A DNA stretch of 64,000 bases from Mogibacterium sp. GTDB taxonomy: Bacteria; Bacillota; Clostridia; Peptostreptococcales; Anaerovoracaceae. The notes beneath the pieces are model-generated. The model searched no databases and was not told the origin of the DNA. It saw only the letters and a list, made by a program, of their open reading frames with translations. The position numbers and the translations under genes were made by a program. The stretch spans positions 62,001 to 126,000 of the forward strand of contig JAFQZQ010000002.1 in NCBI GenBank assembly GCA_017405845.1, given 5' to 3'. Shown here in pieces: positions 18,214-26,721 of the stretch (position 1 is its first letter; each line of letters begins with the position of its first letter).

Positions 18214-19686
18214 ATGCTTGATCTCACTATTAAAGAAAAAGGGCTGAAGAACAATATCGAGCGTGCCAAGGCTCAGAACATTATCCTGCCTACATATGAG
18301 CAGATGATGCATCCTGAGAAGGTGCCTCAGAAGATTCTCGACAAGCTTGCAAAGACCGGTCTTTGGGACGTAGACCCTGTAAACCTCTTCCGTATCACAT
18401 GGAAGAACGAGCAGAAGGAATCCGGCGGACTCTTCCACGGTCCTAACTACATCGTTATCCCGCCTGAACTCTCCGGTGTAAAGTGCAAGATCATCTGCAT
18501 GATCGGCAAGTGGTTCCCGACAGGCTGCCACAAGGTAGGAGCTTCCTACGGCTGTCTCGTTCCTGAACTCGTAACAGGTCAGTTCGACTCCGGCTACCAC
18601 AAGGCTGTATGGCCTTCGACAGGCAACTACTGCAGAGGCGGAGCTTTCGACAGCGCACTCCTCGGAGTTTACTCCGTAGCTATCCTTCCTGAAGGAATGA
18701 GCAAGGAAAGATTCGACTGGCTCAAGAACATCGCCAGCGAGGTCATCGCAACACCTGGAACAGAGTCCAACGTAAAGGAAATCTTCGACAAGACTCACGA
18801 GCTGAGAGAGACAAGAGAAGATGTATGGATTCTCAACCAGTTCGAGCAGATGGGCAACTACATGTGGCACTACAACGTAACAGGTAATGCTATCGCAGAG
18901 GCGTTCGAAGAGATGAAGGGCGAGAACGACAGACTCTTCGGTATGGCGTTCACATCAGGTTCCGCAGGCACAATGGCTTCCGGAGACAGACTCAAAGAGC
19001 TGTATCCTGGCGCTAAGCTGGCTGTTGGTGAAGCTCTGCAGTGCCCGACACTCCTCGACAACGGATTCGGCGCACACAGAATCGAAGGAATCGGCGACAA
19101 GCACGTTCCATGGATCCACAACATCAAAAATACTGACATGGTTATTGCCATCGACGACGAAGACTCCCAGAACCTCCTCAGACTCTTCAATGAGAAGGTC
19201 GGACGCGACTACCTCAAGGAGCAGGGAGTTGATCCAGAACTCGTCGATCTTCTCGGATACTTCGGCATCAGCGGCATAGCTAACCTGCTCTGCTGCATCA
19301 AGATGGCCAAGTACTATGAGCTGACAAAGAATGACGTACTGGCAACAGTAATGACAGATTCCTCAGACATGTATCAGTCAAGGATCAAAGAGCTTCAGGA
19401 AGAGCAGGGCGAGTACACACATGAGAAGGCTGCACTCCACTACAACAAGCACATCCTCGACGAGAAGGACGACAACCTCATGGAGCTGACCTACAAGGAC
19501 AGAAAGAGGATCCACAACCTGAAGTACTACACATGGGTAGAGCAGCAGGGCAAGACAGTCGACGAGATCAATGCTCTCTGGTACGACGAAGAGAACACAT
19601 GGGGCGCTCTCCGCAAGGAAGCATCCAAGGTGGACGAGCTCATCAACGAGTTCAACGAGGCTACAGGACTGCTCAAAAACCTGTAA
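18214..19686 (+). CDS. Fold-type II PLP-dependent enzyme, possible amino acid ammonia-lyase
   Basis: This 490-residue protein resembles tryptophan-synthase-beta-type PLP enzymes. The likely Schiff-base lysine is K107 in CHKVGASYG, and the phosphate loop is STGNYCRGG from 135. The C-terminal region (about 390-490) is highly charged and helical. I do not recognise a characterised member. Databases tend to label such proteins 'PLP-dependent beta subunit'. It has its own strong GGAGG ribosome site and a terminator, so it is transcribed alone or from the AT-rich gap upstream. Codon choice is strongly biased, suggesting high expression. Location just before the purine transporter makes a role in purine-derived amino acid (diaminopropionate) breakdown conceivable, as inference. 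Confidence 0.7.
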   Translation: MLDLTIKEKGLKNNIERAKAQNIILPTYEQMMHPEKVPQKILDKLAKTGLWDVDPVNLFRITWKNEQKESGGLFHGPNYIVIPPELSGVKCKIICMIGKWFPTGCHKVGASYGCLVPELVTGQFDSGYHKAVWPSTGNYCRGGAFDSALLGVYSVAILPEGMSKERFDWLKNIASEVIATPGTESNVKEIFDKTHELRETREDVWILNQFEQMGNYMWHYNVTGNAIAEAFEEMKGENDRLFGMAFTSGSAGTMASGDRLKELYPGAKLAVGEALQCPTLLDNGFGAHRIEGIGDKHVPWIHNIKNTDMVIAIDDEDSQNLLRLFNEKVGRDYLKEQGVDPELVDLLGYFGISGIANLLCCIKMAKYYELTKNDVLATVMTDSSDMYQSRIKELQEEQGEYTHEKAALHYNKHILDEKDDNLMELTYKDRKRIHNLKYYTWVEQQGKTVDEINALWYDEENTWGALRKEASKVDELINEFNEATGLLKNL

Positions 19687-19711
19687 TACCAAGGCCTAAA
19701 TTATGTAAAAC

Positions 19712-19748
19712 AACAAAGGAGACTGCCTCAGGGCAGCCTCCTTTTGTT
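19712..19748 (+). terminator. Rho-independent terminator after the PLP enzyme gene
   Basis: AACAAAGGAGACTGCC (19712-19727) pairs with GGCAGCCTCCTTTTGTT (19732-19748) around a TCAG loop. The 3' arm ends in the T-rich CCTTTTGTT. Confidence 0.85.
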
Positions 19749-19805
19749 ATGTAGAAAAAAGATGTGCGGGACGGTCAAAACATAAAACCATTTTGCTTAT
19801 TTTTC

Positions 19806-19834
19806 TTGTCAATATAAAGGTTAGGAATTATAAT
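19806..19834 (+). promoter_or_regulatory. Sigma-A promoter of the BMP nucleoside transporter operon
   Basis: TTGTCA at 19806-19811 and TATAAT at 19829-19834 are separated by 17 bases, close to the vegetative consensus. The predicted transcript starts near 19841 and carries a leader of about 95 bases. Confidence 0.8.
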
Positions 19835-19853
19835 TAGTACATCATAAACCTAT

Positions 19854-19896
19854 CTGCTGATACGTTAGAATACTATACCCAAAATGTGATCGGCAG
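19854..19896 (+). ncRNA. Unclassified structured leader upstream of the BMP lipoprotein gene
   Basis: CTGCTGAT at 19854-19861 pairs with ATCGGCAG at 19889-19896. ACGTT (19862-19866) then pairs with AATGT (19883-19887), leaving a single bulged G and a 16-base loop. It lies in the 5' leader of a purine-type transporter but lacks the purine riboswitch three-way junction core, so no riboswitch class is assigned. Confidence 0.4.
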
Positions 19897-19934
19897 TATA
19901 TCTGTGTATTTATATAACAGGGAGGATAATGATT

Positions 19935-21167
19935 ATGAAGAAAAGACTTATTGCTTTATTGGTTTGCTTAGTAATGGTAATGATGCCAATGCTGGCAGCC
20001 TGCGGTGGCGGCGGCGGTGGAGAAGAAGCTCCTGCCGGCGATGAGGGCGGCGTAAAAGTCGGTCTGATCACGCTCCACGACGAGAACTCGACATACGACC
20101 TTAACTTCATCAATGCGTTCAAGGATTCTATGGCGAATCTCGGAATCAGCGAGGAAAACTACATGATCAAGACAAACATTCCTGAAGGCCAGGAGTGCTA
20201 TGATACTGCAGCAGACCTCGTAGACGCAGGATGCAACATCATCTTCGCAGACTCCTTCGGTCATGAGGCTTACATGATCCAGGCTGCAAAGGAATTCCCT
20301 GATGTACAGTTCTGCCACGCAACAGGTACAAAGGCTCACACTGAGGGTCTCGCAAACTATCACAACGCTTTCGCAGCTATCTATGAGGGACGTTACCTCG
20401 CCGGTGTTGCTGCAGGCATGAAGCTCAACGAGATCAAAGAAGCAGGCAAGCTCAAAGGTGATACACCTAAGATGGGTTATGTAGGTGCGTTCACATATGC
20501 AGAGGTAGTATCCGGATACACATCCTTCTATCTCGGAGCAAAGAGCGTTTGCCCGGATGTAACAATGGACGTTACATTTACAGGTTCATGGTATGATGAG
20601 ACAGCTGAGAAGGAAGGCGCTAATAAGCTGATCCAGGGCGGATGCGATCTCATCTCACAGCACGCAGACTCCATGGGAGCTCCTACAGCTTGCGAAGAGG
20701 CAGGAATTCCTGACGTATCCTACAACGGAAGCACAAAGAGCGCTGCTCCTAACACTTACATCATTTCGTCCAGAATCAACTGGTCGCCTTACTATGAATT
20801 CGTAGTAAACGCAGTTAAGAACGGCGAAGAGATCCCTGCAGACTGGACAGGAACAATCGACACAGGTTCTGTAGAGCTTACAGAGCTCAACGACGCAGTT
20901 GCTGCTGAGGGTACTGCAGAGAAGCTCGAAGAGGTCAAGGCAGGCCTTGCTGACGGATCCATCCACGTATTCGACACTGCAAACGCTATCACAGTTGAGG
21001 GCAAGCCACTTGATTCGTATAAGGCTGACGTAGATGACATGGGCGACTATGCACCGGATACAGAGGTAGTAGCTGACGGTTACTTCCATGAGTCCGAGTA
21101 CAGATCGGCTCCATACTTCGATCTCAACATCGATGGAATCAACCTGCTCGATACAAACTTCGGCTAA
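19935..21167 (+). CDS. BMP-family ABC transporter substrate-binding lipoprotein (nucleoside/purine)
   Basis: This 410-residue lipoprotein has the lipobox LAAC with cysteine at residue 23 and a glycine-rich tether, followed by a BMP/PnrA-like periplasmic-type binding fold. The segments VGLITLHDE, IIFADSFGHE and MGYVGAF are typical of nucleoside-binding members. ATG at 19935 is chosen over ATG at 19929 because it sits 9 bases from the GGAGG at 19921-19925. It captures nucleosides or purine-related ligands outside the cell for the ATPase and permeases encoded downstream. An intercistronic hairpin at 21201-21228 separates it from the ATPase gene, consistent with excess production of the binding protein. 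Confidence 0.9.
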   Translation: MKKRLIALLVCLVMVMMPMLAACGGGGGGEEAPAGDEGGVKVGLITLHDENSTYDLNFINAFKDSMANLGISEENYMIKTNIPEGQECYDTAADLVDAGCNIIFADSFGHEAYMIQAAKEFPDVQFCHATGTKAHTEGLANYHNAFAAIYEGRYLAGVAAGMKLNEIKEAGKLKGDTPKMGYVGAFTYAEVVSGYTSFYLGAKSVCPDVTMDVTFTGSWYDETAEKEGANKLIQGGCDLISQHADSMGAPTACEEAGIPDVSYNGSTKSAAPNTYIISSRINWSPYYEFVVNAVKNGEEIPADWTGTIDTGSVELTELNDAVAAEGTAEKLEEVKAGLADGSIHVFDTANAITVEGKPLDSYKADVDDMGDYAPDTEVVADGYFHESEYRSAPYFDLNIDGINLLDTNFG

Positions 21168-21200
21168 ACCACAATTTATAACAAGCATTTCAATAGTTCT

Positions 21201-21228
21201 GACCGGTCCTGTTCAGGCGGGACCGGTC
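21201..21228 (+). promoter_or_regulatory. Intercistronic hairpin between the binding protein and ATPase genes
   Basis: GACCGGTCC (21201-21209) and GGACCGGTC (21220-21228) form a perfect 9-bp stem with a 10-base loop. No T-run follows, so it more likely stabilises the upstream mRNA or partly attenuates than terminates. Confidence 0.65.
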
Positions 21229-21272
21229 AAATTATAAGTTTAAAGATTCGATATCGGAAAGGGGAGATAATT

Positions 21273-22841
21273 TTGCAAGACAGCAGAACACCCGCAGTTT
21301 CGATGAGAAACATTACAAAAGTATTCGGCACCATAGTAGCCAACAACAAGGTCAACCTTGATATTTACAAGGGCGAGATCCTCTCTCTCCTCGGAGAGAA
21401 CGGCTCCGGCAAGACCACGTTGATGAACATGCTGTCGGGTATCTATTATCCTGATGAAGGAGAAATCCTCATCGACGGCAAGCCTGTGCAGATCTCTTCA
21501 CCTAGGGACGCATATGACTACGGTATCGGAATGATCCACCAGCACTTCAAGCTGGTCAACATCTTCAGTGCTGCGCAGAACATTATCCTCGGCATGGAAT
21601 CCGATCAGGGCGTAAAGAACTCGCGCTTCGGAAAATTAGACATTGCCAAGGCTTCAAAGCGCATCCGTGAGATCTGCGATCTTTACGGATTTGATGTCGA
21701 TCCTGACCAGAAGGTTTATGACATGTCCGTTTCTCAGAAGCAGACAGTAGAAATCGTAAAAGTATTATATAGGGGTGCGGACATACTGATACTTGATGAG
21801 CCTACAGCCGTACTGACTCCGCAGGAGACAGAGAAGCTCTTCAACGTGCTTCGTAACATGAAGGCAGACGGAAAGACGGTGATCATCATCACCCACAAGC
21901 TGCACGAGGTAGAAGCCATCTCCGACAGAGTGGCGATACTTCGTAAAGGCGAATACATCGGAGATCTGATAACAAGCGAGACCAATGCCCAGGAAATGAC
22001 CAACATGATGGTCGGACGTGAGGTCAAGCTCAATATAGAGAGACCTGAGCCGAAGAACGTAAAACCTCGTGTAGAGGTAAAGAACCTTACGGTCAGGTCA
22101 GAGGACGGGATCCTCAAGCTCGACAATGTTTCCTTTACGGCTAACACCGGAGAGGTGCTTGGCATAGCCGGTATCTCGGGCTGCGGCCAGAAGGAGCTTC
22201 TTGAAGCCATTGCCGGACTTCAGCCTATAGAAAAGGGCGAGGTGCTGTACGTTGAGGATGACGGAACGGAGACGAATCTCGTAGGCATGGATCCTCTCGA
22301 GATCGATAAGAAGGGAGTCTCCCTGGCCTTCGTTCCTGAGGACAGACTCGGCATGGGCCTTGTGGCAAACATGAACCTCGCAGACAACATGATGCTGAGG
22401 TCATTCAGAAGAAAGGGCAGCATCGCCGGATTCACGGACCGCAAGACACCTAGAGAACTCGCAGAAAAGGTAGTGGAAGAGCTCGAAGTCGTTACTCCGG
22501 GTATCGACACACCGGTGCGCAGGCTCTCCGGCGGAAACGTACAGAAGGTGCTGGTAGGCCGTGAAATAGCCATGAACCCTACGGTGCTGATGTCCGCATA
22601 CGCAGTCAGAGGACTCGATATCAACGCATCGTACACTATCTATGATCTTATTAACCGTCAAAAGGAGCGCGGAGTAGCCGTTATCTTCGTCGGAGAAGAC
22701 CTCGACGTTCTGCTCGAACTCAGCGATCGCATACTCGTACTGTGCGGAGGCAAGGTGAGCGGAATAGTCGACGGCAGAACAGCAGACAAGAACGGAGTCG
22801 GACTGCTCATGACAAAGGTCGGAGGTGATGCAGTTGGATAA
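21273..22841 (+). CDS. ABC transporter ATP-binding protein, nucleoside/sugar (RbsA-like tandem) type
   Basis: This 522-residue protein has two fused nucleotide-binding domains. Domain 1 has Walker A GENGSGKTT (41-49), Walker B LILDEPTAVL and a weak signature MSVSQKQ. Domain 2 has GISGCGQKE in place of Walker A, an intact LSGGN signature, and a Walker B region SAYAVRGLD lacking the catalytic Asp-Glu pair, a known tendency in this subfamily. It powers nucleoside import with the two following permeases. The start is TTG at 21273, supported by GGGGAG 6 bases upstream. It overlaps the next gene. Confidence 0.92.
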   Translation: MQDSRTPAVSMRNITKVFGTIVANNKVNLDIYKGEILSLLGENGSGKTTLMNMLSGIYYPDEGEILIDGKPVQISSPRDAYDYGIGMIHQHFKLVNIFSAAQNIILGMESDQGVKNSRFGKLDIAKASKRIREICDLYGFDVDPDQKVYDMSVSQKQTVEIVKVLYRGADILILDEPTAVLTPQETEKLFNVLRNMKADGKTVIIITHKLHEVEAISDRVAILRKGEYIGDLITSETNAQEMTNMMVGREVKLNIERPEPKNVKPRVEVKNLTVRSEDGILKLDNVSFTANTGEVLGIAGISGCGQKELLEAIAGLQPIEKGEVLYVEDDGTETNLVGMDPLEIDKKGVSLAFVPEDRLGMGLVANMNLADNMMLRSFRRKGSIAGFTDRKTPRELAEKVVEELEVVTPGIDTPVRRLSGGNVQKVLVGREIAMNPTVLMSAYAVRGLDINASYTIYDLINRQKERGVAVIFVGEDLDVLLELSDRILVLCGGKVSGIVDGRTADKNGVGLLMTKVGGDAVG

Positions 22842-23943
22842 GCAGAAAAAAGAACCATTGATCCACATCACTAAGAGAAAGATGATCTCTAAAAAGAGTG
22901 AGTGGGCAATAAGACTCGGAAGTATAGTAATAGCGCTCATAGTATGCGCCATCATTACTACCATCACGACACACCTCAACCCGTTCGCTGTTTACGCTTC
23001 GATGTGGGAAGGCTCGTTCGGTACTGAGCGTAAGATCTGGTCGCTCCTCAAAGAGCTCTCCATACTGCTCATGATATCCGTAGCGCTCGCTCCTGCATTC
23101 AAGATGAAGTTCTGGAACCTCGGCGGCGGCGGACAGACCATGGCAGGCGTACTCGCAACGGCGGCCTGCATGATAACGATGGCCGGCAAGATTCCTAACG
23201 GCTTGCTCATATTCATATCGTTCGTATCGGCTCTTTGCGCCGGCGCTCTGTGGGCATTCATCCCTGCATTCTGCAAGGCTAAATGGAACACCAACGAGAC
23301 GCTGTTCACGCTGATGATGAACTACGTAGCAACGCAATTGGTTGCTTACTACATCATCATATGGGAGTCGCCTAAGGGATCCGGAAAGATCGGTATCATC
23401 AACTCGATCTCTGAGGCAGGCTGGCTGCCGGTAATCGGCGGTAAGCAGTATCTGCTCGTCGTGATCTCAGCTGTGATCGTAACTGTTTTCATGTATATCT
23501 ATCTGAGATACACAAAACACGGTTATGAGCTCAGCGTAGTAGGTGAGAGCCAGAACACCGCGAAATACGTAGGAATCAACGTAGGCAAGGTAATCGTCCG
23601 TACCCTTATTCTTACAGGTCTTATCTGCGGATTCGTAGGCTGGCTGCTCGTAGCCGGTACCGACCACACGATGACGACCACTATTGAGGGCGGCAGAGGA
23701 TTCCTCGGAGTCATGGTTGCATGGCTTGCGCACTTCAACCCTATCGGAATGGTGCTCTCCGGACTCCTTCTCGTATTCATGAGCCGCGGCGCCGGCGAGA
23801 TTTCGACCGCGTTCGGACTCAACAAATCGTTCGGAGATATTCTTACCGGAATAATCCTCTTCTTCGTAATCGGAAGCGAGTTCTTCATCAATTATCAGAT
23901 CCACTTCCGTAAATCGCACAGAAAGGAGGCTGCAGATGTTTAG
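22834..23943 (+). CDS. ABC transporter permease, nucleoside (BMP) type, first subunit
   Basis: This roughly 369-residue membrane protein begins with a basic cytoplasmic N-terminus and then has about 8-10 helices. It includes the branched-chain/ribose permease motif FWNLGGGGQTMAG and WNTNETLFTLMMNY, typical of BMP-system permease 1. The ribosome site GGAGGTGAT at 22821-22829 best fits TTG at 22834; ATG at 22828 and GTG at 22825 are possible but too close to it. The start overlaps the end of the ATPase gene. It forms the membrane channel with the permease that follows. Confidence 0.88.
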   Translation: MDKQKKEPLIHITKRKMISKKSEWAIRLGSIVIALIVCAIITTITTHLNPFAVYASMWEGSFGTERKIWSLLKELSILLMISVALAPAFKMKFWNLGGGGQTMAGVLATAACMITMAGKIPNGLLIFISFVSALCAGALWAFIPAFCKAKWNTNETLFTLMMNYVATQLVAYYIIIWESPKGSGKIGIINSISEAGWLPVIGGKQYLLVVISAVIVTVFMYIYLRYTKHGYELSVVGESQNTAKYVGINVGKVIVRTLILTGLICGFVGWLLVAGTDHTMTTTIEGGRGFLGVMVAWLAHFNPIGMVLSGLLLVFMSRGAGEISTAFGLNKSFGDILTGIILFFVIGSEFFINYQIHFRKSHRKEAADV

Positions 23944-24922
23944 TTTAGTAACATTCATTCCGAGAGCGATCGTGCAGAGCATCCCGCTTCTGCTGGGCTG
24001 CGTAGGCGAGACACTCAACGAGAAGTCCGGCAGCCTTAACCTCGGTATTCCGGGAGTCATGTACGTAGGAGCCATATCCGGAGTAATCGGATCGTTCATG
24101 TATGAAAACTCCGCAACGAATTTTAATCCGGTGATAGGACTGATAATACCGATATTTGCCTGCATGCTGGGCTCGCTGATGATGGGACTCATATTCTGCT
24201 TCCTCACAGTAACACTGAGAGCGAACCAGAACGTAACAGGTCTCGCGATGACTACATTCGGTGTAGGCTTCGGTAACTTCTTCGGAGGATCCATCATCAA
24301 GCTGACAGGAGCTGAAGTTCCGTCAATCGCGCTTTCCGCTACGAGTAAGGCTTTCAAAACAGCGCTTCCGTTTGCAGGTAAGGCCGGAGTGGTCGGAGAG
24401 GTGCTGCTGTCGTACAGCTTCATGACATATGTAGCGATCGCTATAGCGCTGATCACGCATTACGTACTGAAGAGAACACGCACCGGACTTGAGCTCAGAG
24501 CCGTAGGTGAGAACCCTGCTACAGCTGATGCCGCAGGTATCAACATCAACAGATACAAATATTTCTCGATCTGCATCGGATGCATGATCGCGGGAATCGG
24601 CGGACTCTACTACGTACTTGACTACGCCAGCGGAGTATGGTCGAACGACGCGTTCGGTGACAGAGGATGGCTCGCCATCGCACTGGTAATCTTCTCTATC
24701 TGGCGTCCAAACTGGGCTATCTGGGAATCGATGCTCTTCGGCGGACTCTATATACTCTATCTGTACATCCCTACCGGCACCAACTTTGCCGTCAAGGAGA
24801 TTTACAAGATGTTCCCGTATATAGTAACCATCATCGTTCTTATTGCTATCAGCATCAAGAACAGACATGAGAATCAGCCTCCTGAAGCGCTTGGATTACC
24901 GTACTTCAGAGAAGACCGATAG
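23936..24922 (+). CDS. ABC transporter permease, nucleoside (BMP) type, second subunit
   Basis: This 328-residue membrane protein has about 8-9 helices and the family motif LGCVGETLNEKSGSLNLGI near the N-terminus. ELRAVGENPATADAAGIN lies in the cytoplasmic coupling loop that contacts the ATPase. It overlaps the preceding permease gene by 8 bases and uses AAAGGAGG upstream, so the two are coupled. It completes the four-gene BMP transporter. Gene content downstream (adenine deaminase, xanthine permease, xanthine dehydrogenases) supports purine nucleosides or bases as cargo. Confidence 0.9.
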   Translation: MFSLVTFIPRAIVQSIPLLLGCVGETLNEKSGSLNLGIPGVMYVGAISGVIGSFMYENSATNFNPVIGLIIPIFACMLGSLMMGLIFCFLTVTLRANQNVTGLAMTTFGVGFGNFFGGSIIKLTGAEVPSIALSATSKAFKTALPFAGKAGVVGEVLLSYSFMTYVAIAIALITHYVLKRTRTGLELRAVGENPATADAAGININRYKYFSICIGCMIAGIGGLYYVLDYASGVWSNDAFGDRGWLAIALVIFSIWRPNWAIWESMLFGGLYILYLYIPTGTNFAVKEIYKMFPYIVTIIVLIAISIKNRHENQPPEALGLPYFREDR

Positions 24923-24943
24923 CAATTGCATAAAAACAACATT

Positions 24944-24968
24944 CGAAAGGCGCTTACTGCGCCTTTCG
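24944..24968 (+). promoter_or_regulatory. Intercistronic hairpin before adenine deaminase
   Basis: CGAAAGGCGC (24944-24953) and GCGCCTTTCG (24959-24968) form a perfect 10-bp stem with loop TTACT. No T-run follows on either strand, so it is an attenuating or stabilising element rather than a classic terminator. Confidence 0.6.
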
Positions 24969-24993
24969 CTGCATAAGAAGAAAGGAGTGAGCC

Positions 24994-26700
24994 TTGAAAT
25001 ACGAAACTTATAAGAAACTGGCGCCGGCCGCGCTGGGCAAGGTCAAGGCCGACATCATTTTCAAAAACTGCAGAATAGTCGATGTTTTCACCGGTGAGGT
25101 AGTAGAAGGCAACATTGGCGTCAAGGACGGAATCATTGTCGGCGTCTCAAGGTCTATCCAGGGAAAGAAGGAGATAGATCTTAACGGCGCATACATTGCT
25201 CCGGGCTTCATCGATGCCCATCTGCACCTCGAATCCACCATGGTTGCTCCTGCAGAGCTTGTAGCAACGGCGGCGTCATTCGGCACCACCACATTTATAG
25301 TGGACCCTCATGAGGCAGCCAACGTATCCGGAGCAGACGGAATCCAGTACATACTGGATCAGACTGAAAAGTCGAACGCCAATGTATTTGTCATGATGCC
25401 TTCATGCGTACCGGCAACAAACATCGATGACAACGGCTGTATGTTTGCGGCAAACGACATGTACCCATTCGTAGGTAACGAGCGTATCCTCGGCCTCGGA
25501 GAAGTCATGGATGACGACGCGGTCATAAACGGAGATCCGAGGATGTTCGCGAAGTTTGCGCTCTTTGATCATCAGACAATAGACGGTCACGCGCCGTTCC
25601 TGCCAAACAGAAAGCTTTCGGCATACAAGCTTGCCGGAGTAGATACGGATCATGAGGCTTCGTCGTTTGAATACGCGCTTGAGGAAGCCAGAAGAGGAAT
25701 ACACGTTCATGTACGTGAAGGCTCTGCAGCTCATAATGTTGATGACATCATAAGCGGCATTGTAAGGACCGGAATCGACACCGAGCACTTCAGCTTCTGC
25801 ACTGACGACAAACATATCGAGGATATCCTCAGGGACGGCCATATCGTTTACAACGTAAGAAGAGCGGTACAGCTTGGACTCGATCCGTTCAAGGCTATAA
25901 AGATGGCTACCATCAACACGGCAAAGTGCTACGGACTTAAGACGATCGGAGCTATCGCGCCGGGCTATCAGGCTGATTTGGTCGTATTCGACAACATGAA
26001 GGACTTCAATGTGCTCGATGTCTACTTCAAGGGCAAACGCATCGACAGAGATGCTCCTGTAAAGGTAAAGAAGTGCCCTAAGCATCTGAAGCACACGGTG
26101 AATATCGACAAGGTATACGCTTACGACTTTGCACTGCCAATCAGGTCAAAGACAACACATGTCATAGGAATGGTACCTGAGCAGATCGTGACAAGTGACA
26201 TCGTTGCGCACTTCCCTAAAACTGAAAACTTCGTTCCGCATGATGGCTATCTGAAGATAGCTGCGGTCGAAAGGCATCAGAACAGCGGAAAGATAGGCGT
26301 TGCGGTCACCAAGGGCTACGGCATAAAGGGCGGAGCCATCGCATCTTCGGTTTCGCATGACTCGCACAACATCATCGTAATCGGCGACAATGATGAAGAT
26401 ATCGCACTCGCCGTCAATGAGATCGCCCGCGTGCAGGGCGGATACACCGTAGTCGAGAACGGCAAGGTCTTCGAAACACTGCCTCTGCCTATCATGGGAC
26501 TGATGACGGACGTCCACTTCAAGGAAGTAAATGAGAAGCTGGCGGTCATGAAAGAGAAGGCATATTCGATGGGCGTGTCTAAGGAATTTGACCCGTTCAT
26601 AACGCTCTCGTTCATGGCGCTCACAGTAATACCTGAGCTCCGCATAACGCCGAGAGGCCTATACCTGGTGTCTGAAAAGGGATCGGGATTCATCAAATAA
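24994..26700 (+). CDS. ade: Adenine deaminase
   Basis: This 568-residue amidohydrolase matches Ade-type adenine deaminases in length and order. It has the N-terminal beta-domain, the metal motif DAHLHLEST with H76 and H78, DPHEAANVSG, and the C-terminal adenine-deaminase-specific domain with SHDSHNIIVIGD. It converts adenine to hypoxanthine and ammonia in the cytoplasm, feeding the xanthine dehydrogenases encoded downstream. The start is TTG at 24994 with AAAGGAG 7 bases upstream. It follows the nucleoside transporter genes after a small hairpin and is 21 bases ahead of an amidohydrolase gene. Confidence 0.95.
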   Translation: MKYETYKKLAPAALGKVKADIIFKNCRIVDVFTGEVVEGNIGVKDGIIVGVSRSIQGKKEIDLNGAYIAPGFIDAHLHLESTMVAPAELVATAASFGTTTFIVDPHEAANVSGADGIQYILDQTEKSNANVFVMMPSCVPATNIDDNGCMFAANDMYPFVGNERILGLGEVMDDDAVINGDPRMFAKFALFDHQTIDGHAPFLPNRKLSAYKLAGVDTDHEASSFEYALEEARRGIHVHVREGSAAHNVDDIISGIVRTGIDTEHFSFCTDDKHIEDILRDGHIVYNVRRAVQLGLDPFKAIKMATINTAKCYGLKTIGAIAPGYQADLVVFDNMKDFNVLDVYFKGKRIDRDAPVKVKKCPKHLKHTVNIDKVYAYDFALPIRSKTTHVIGMVPEQIVTSDIVAHFPKTENFVPHDGYLKIAAVERHQNSGKIGVAVTKGYGIKGGAIASSVSHDSHNIIVIGDNDEDIALAVNEIARVQGGYTVVENGKVFETLPLPIMGLMTDVHFKEVNEKLAVMKEKAYSMGVSKEFDPFITLSFMALTVIPELRITPRGLYLVSEKGSGFIK

Positions 26701-26721
26701 AAGATACAAGGGCAGGAGAAC

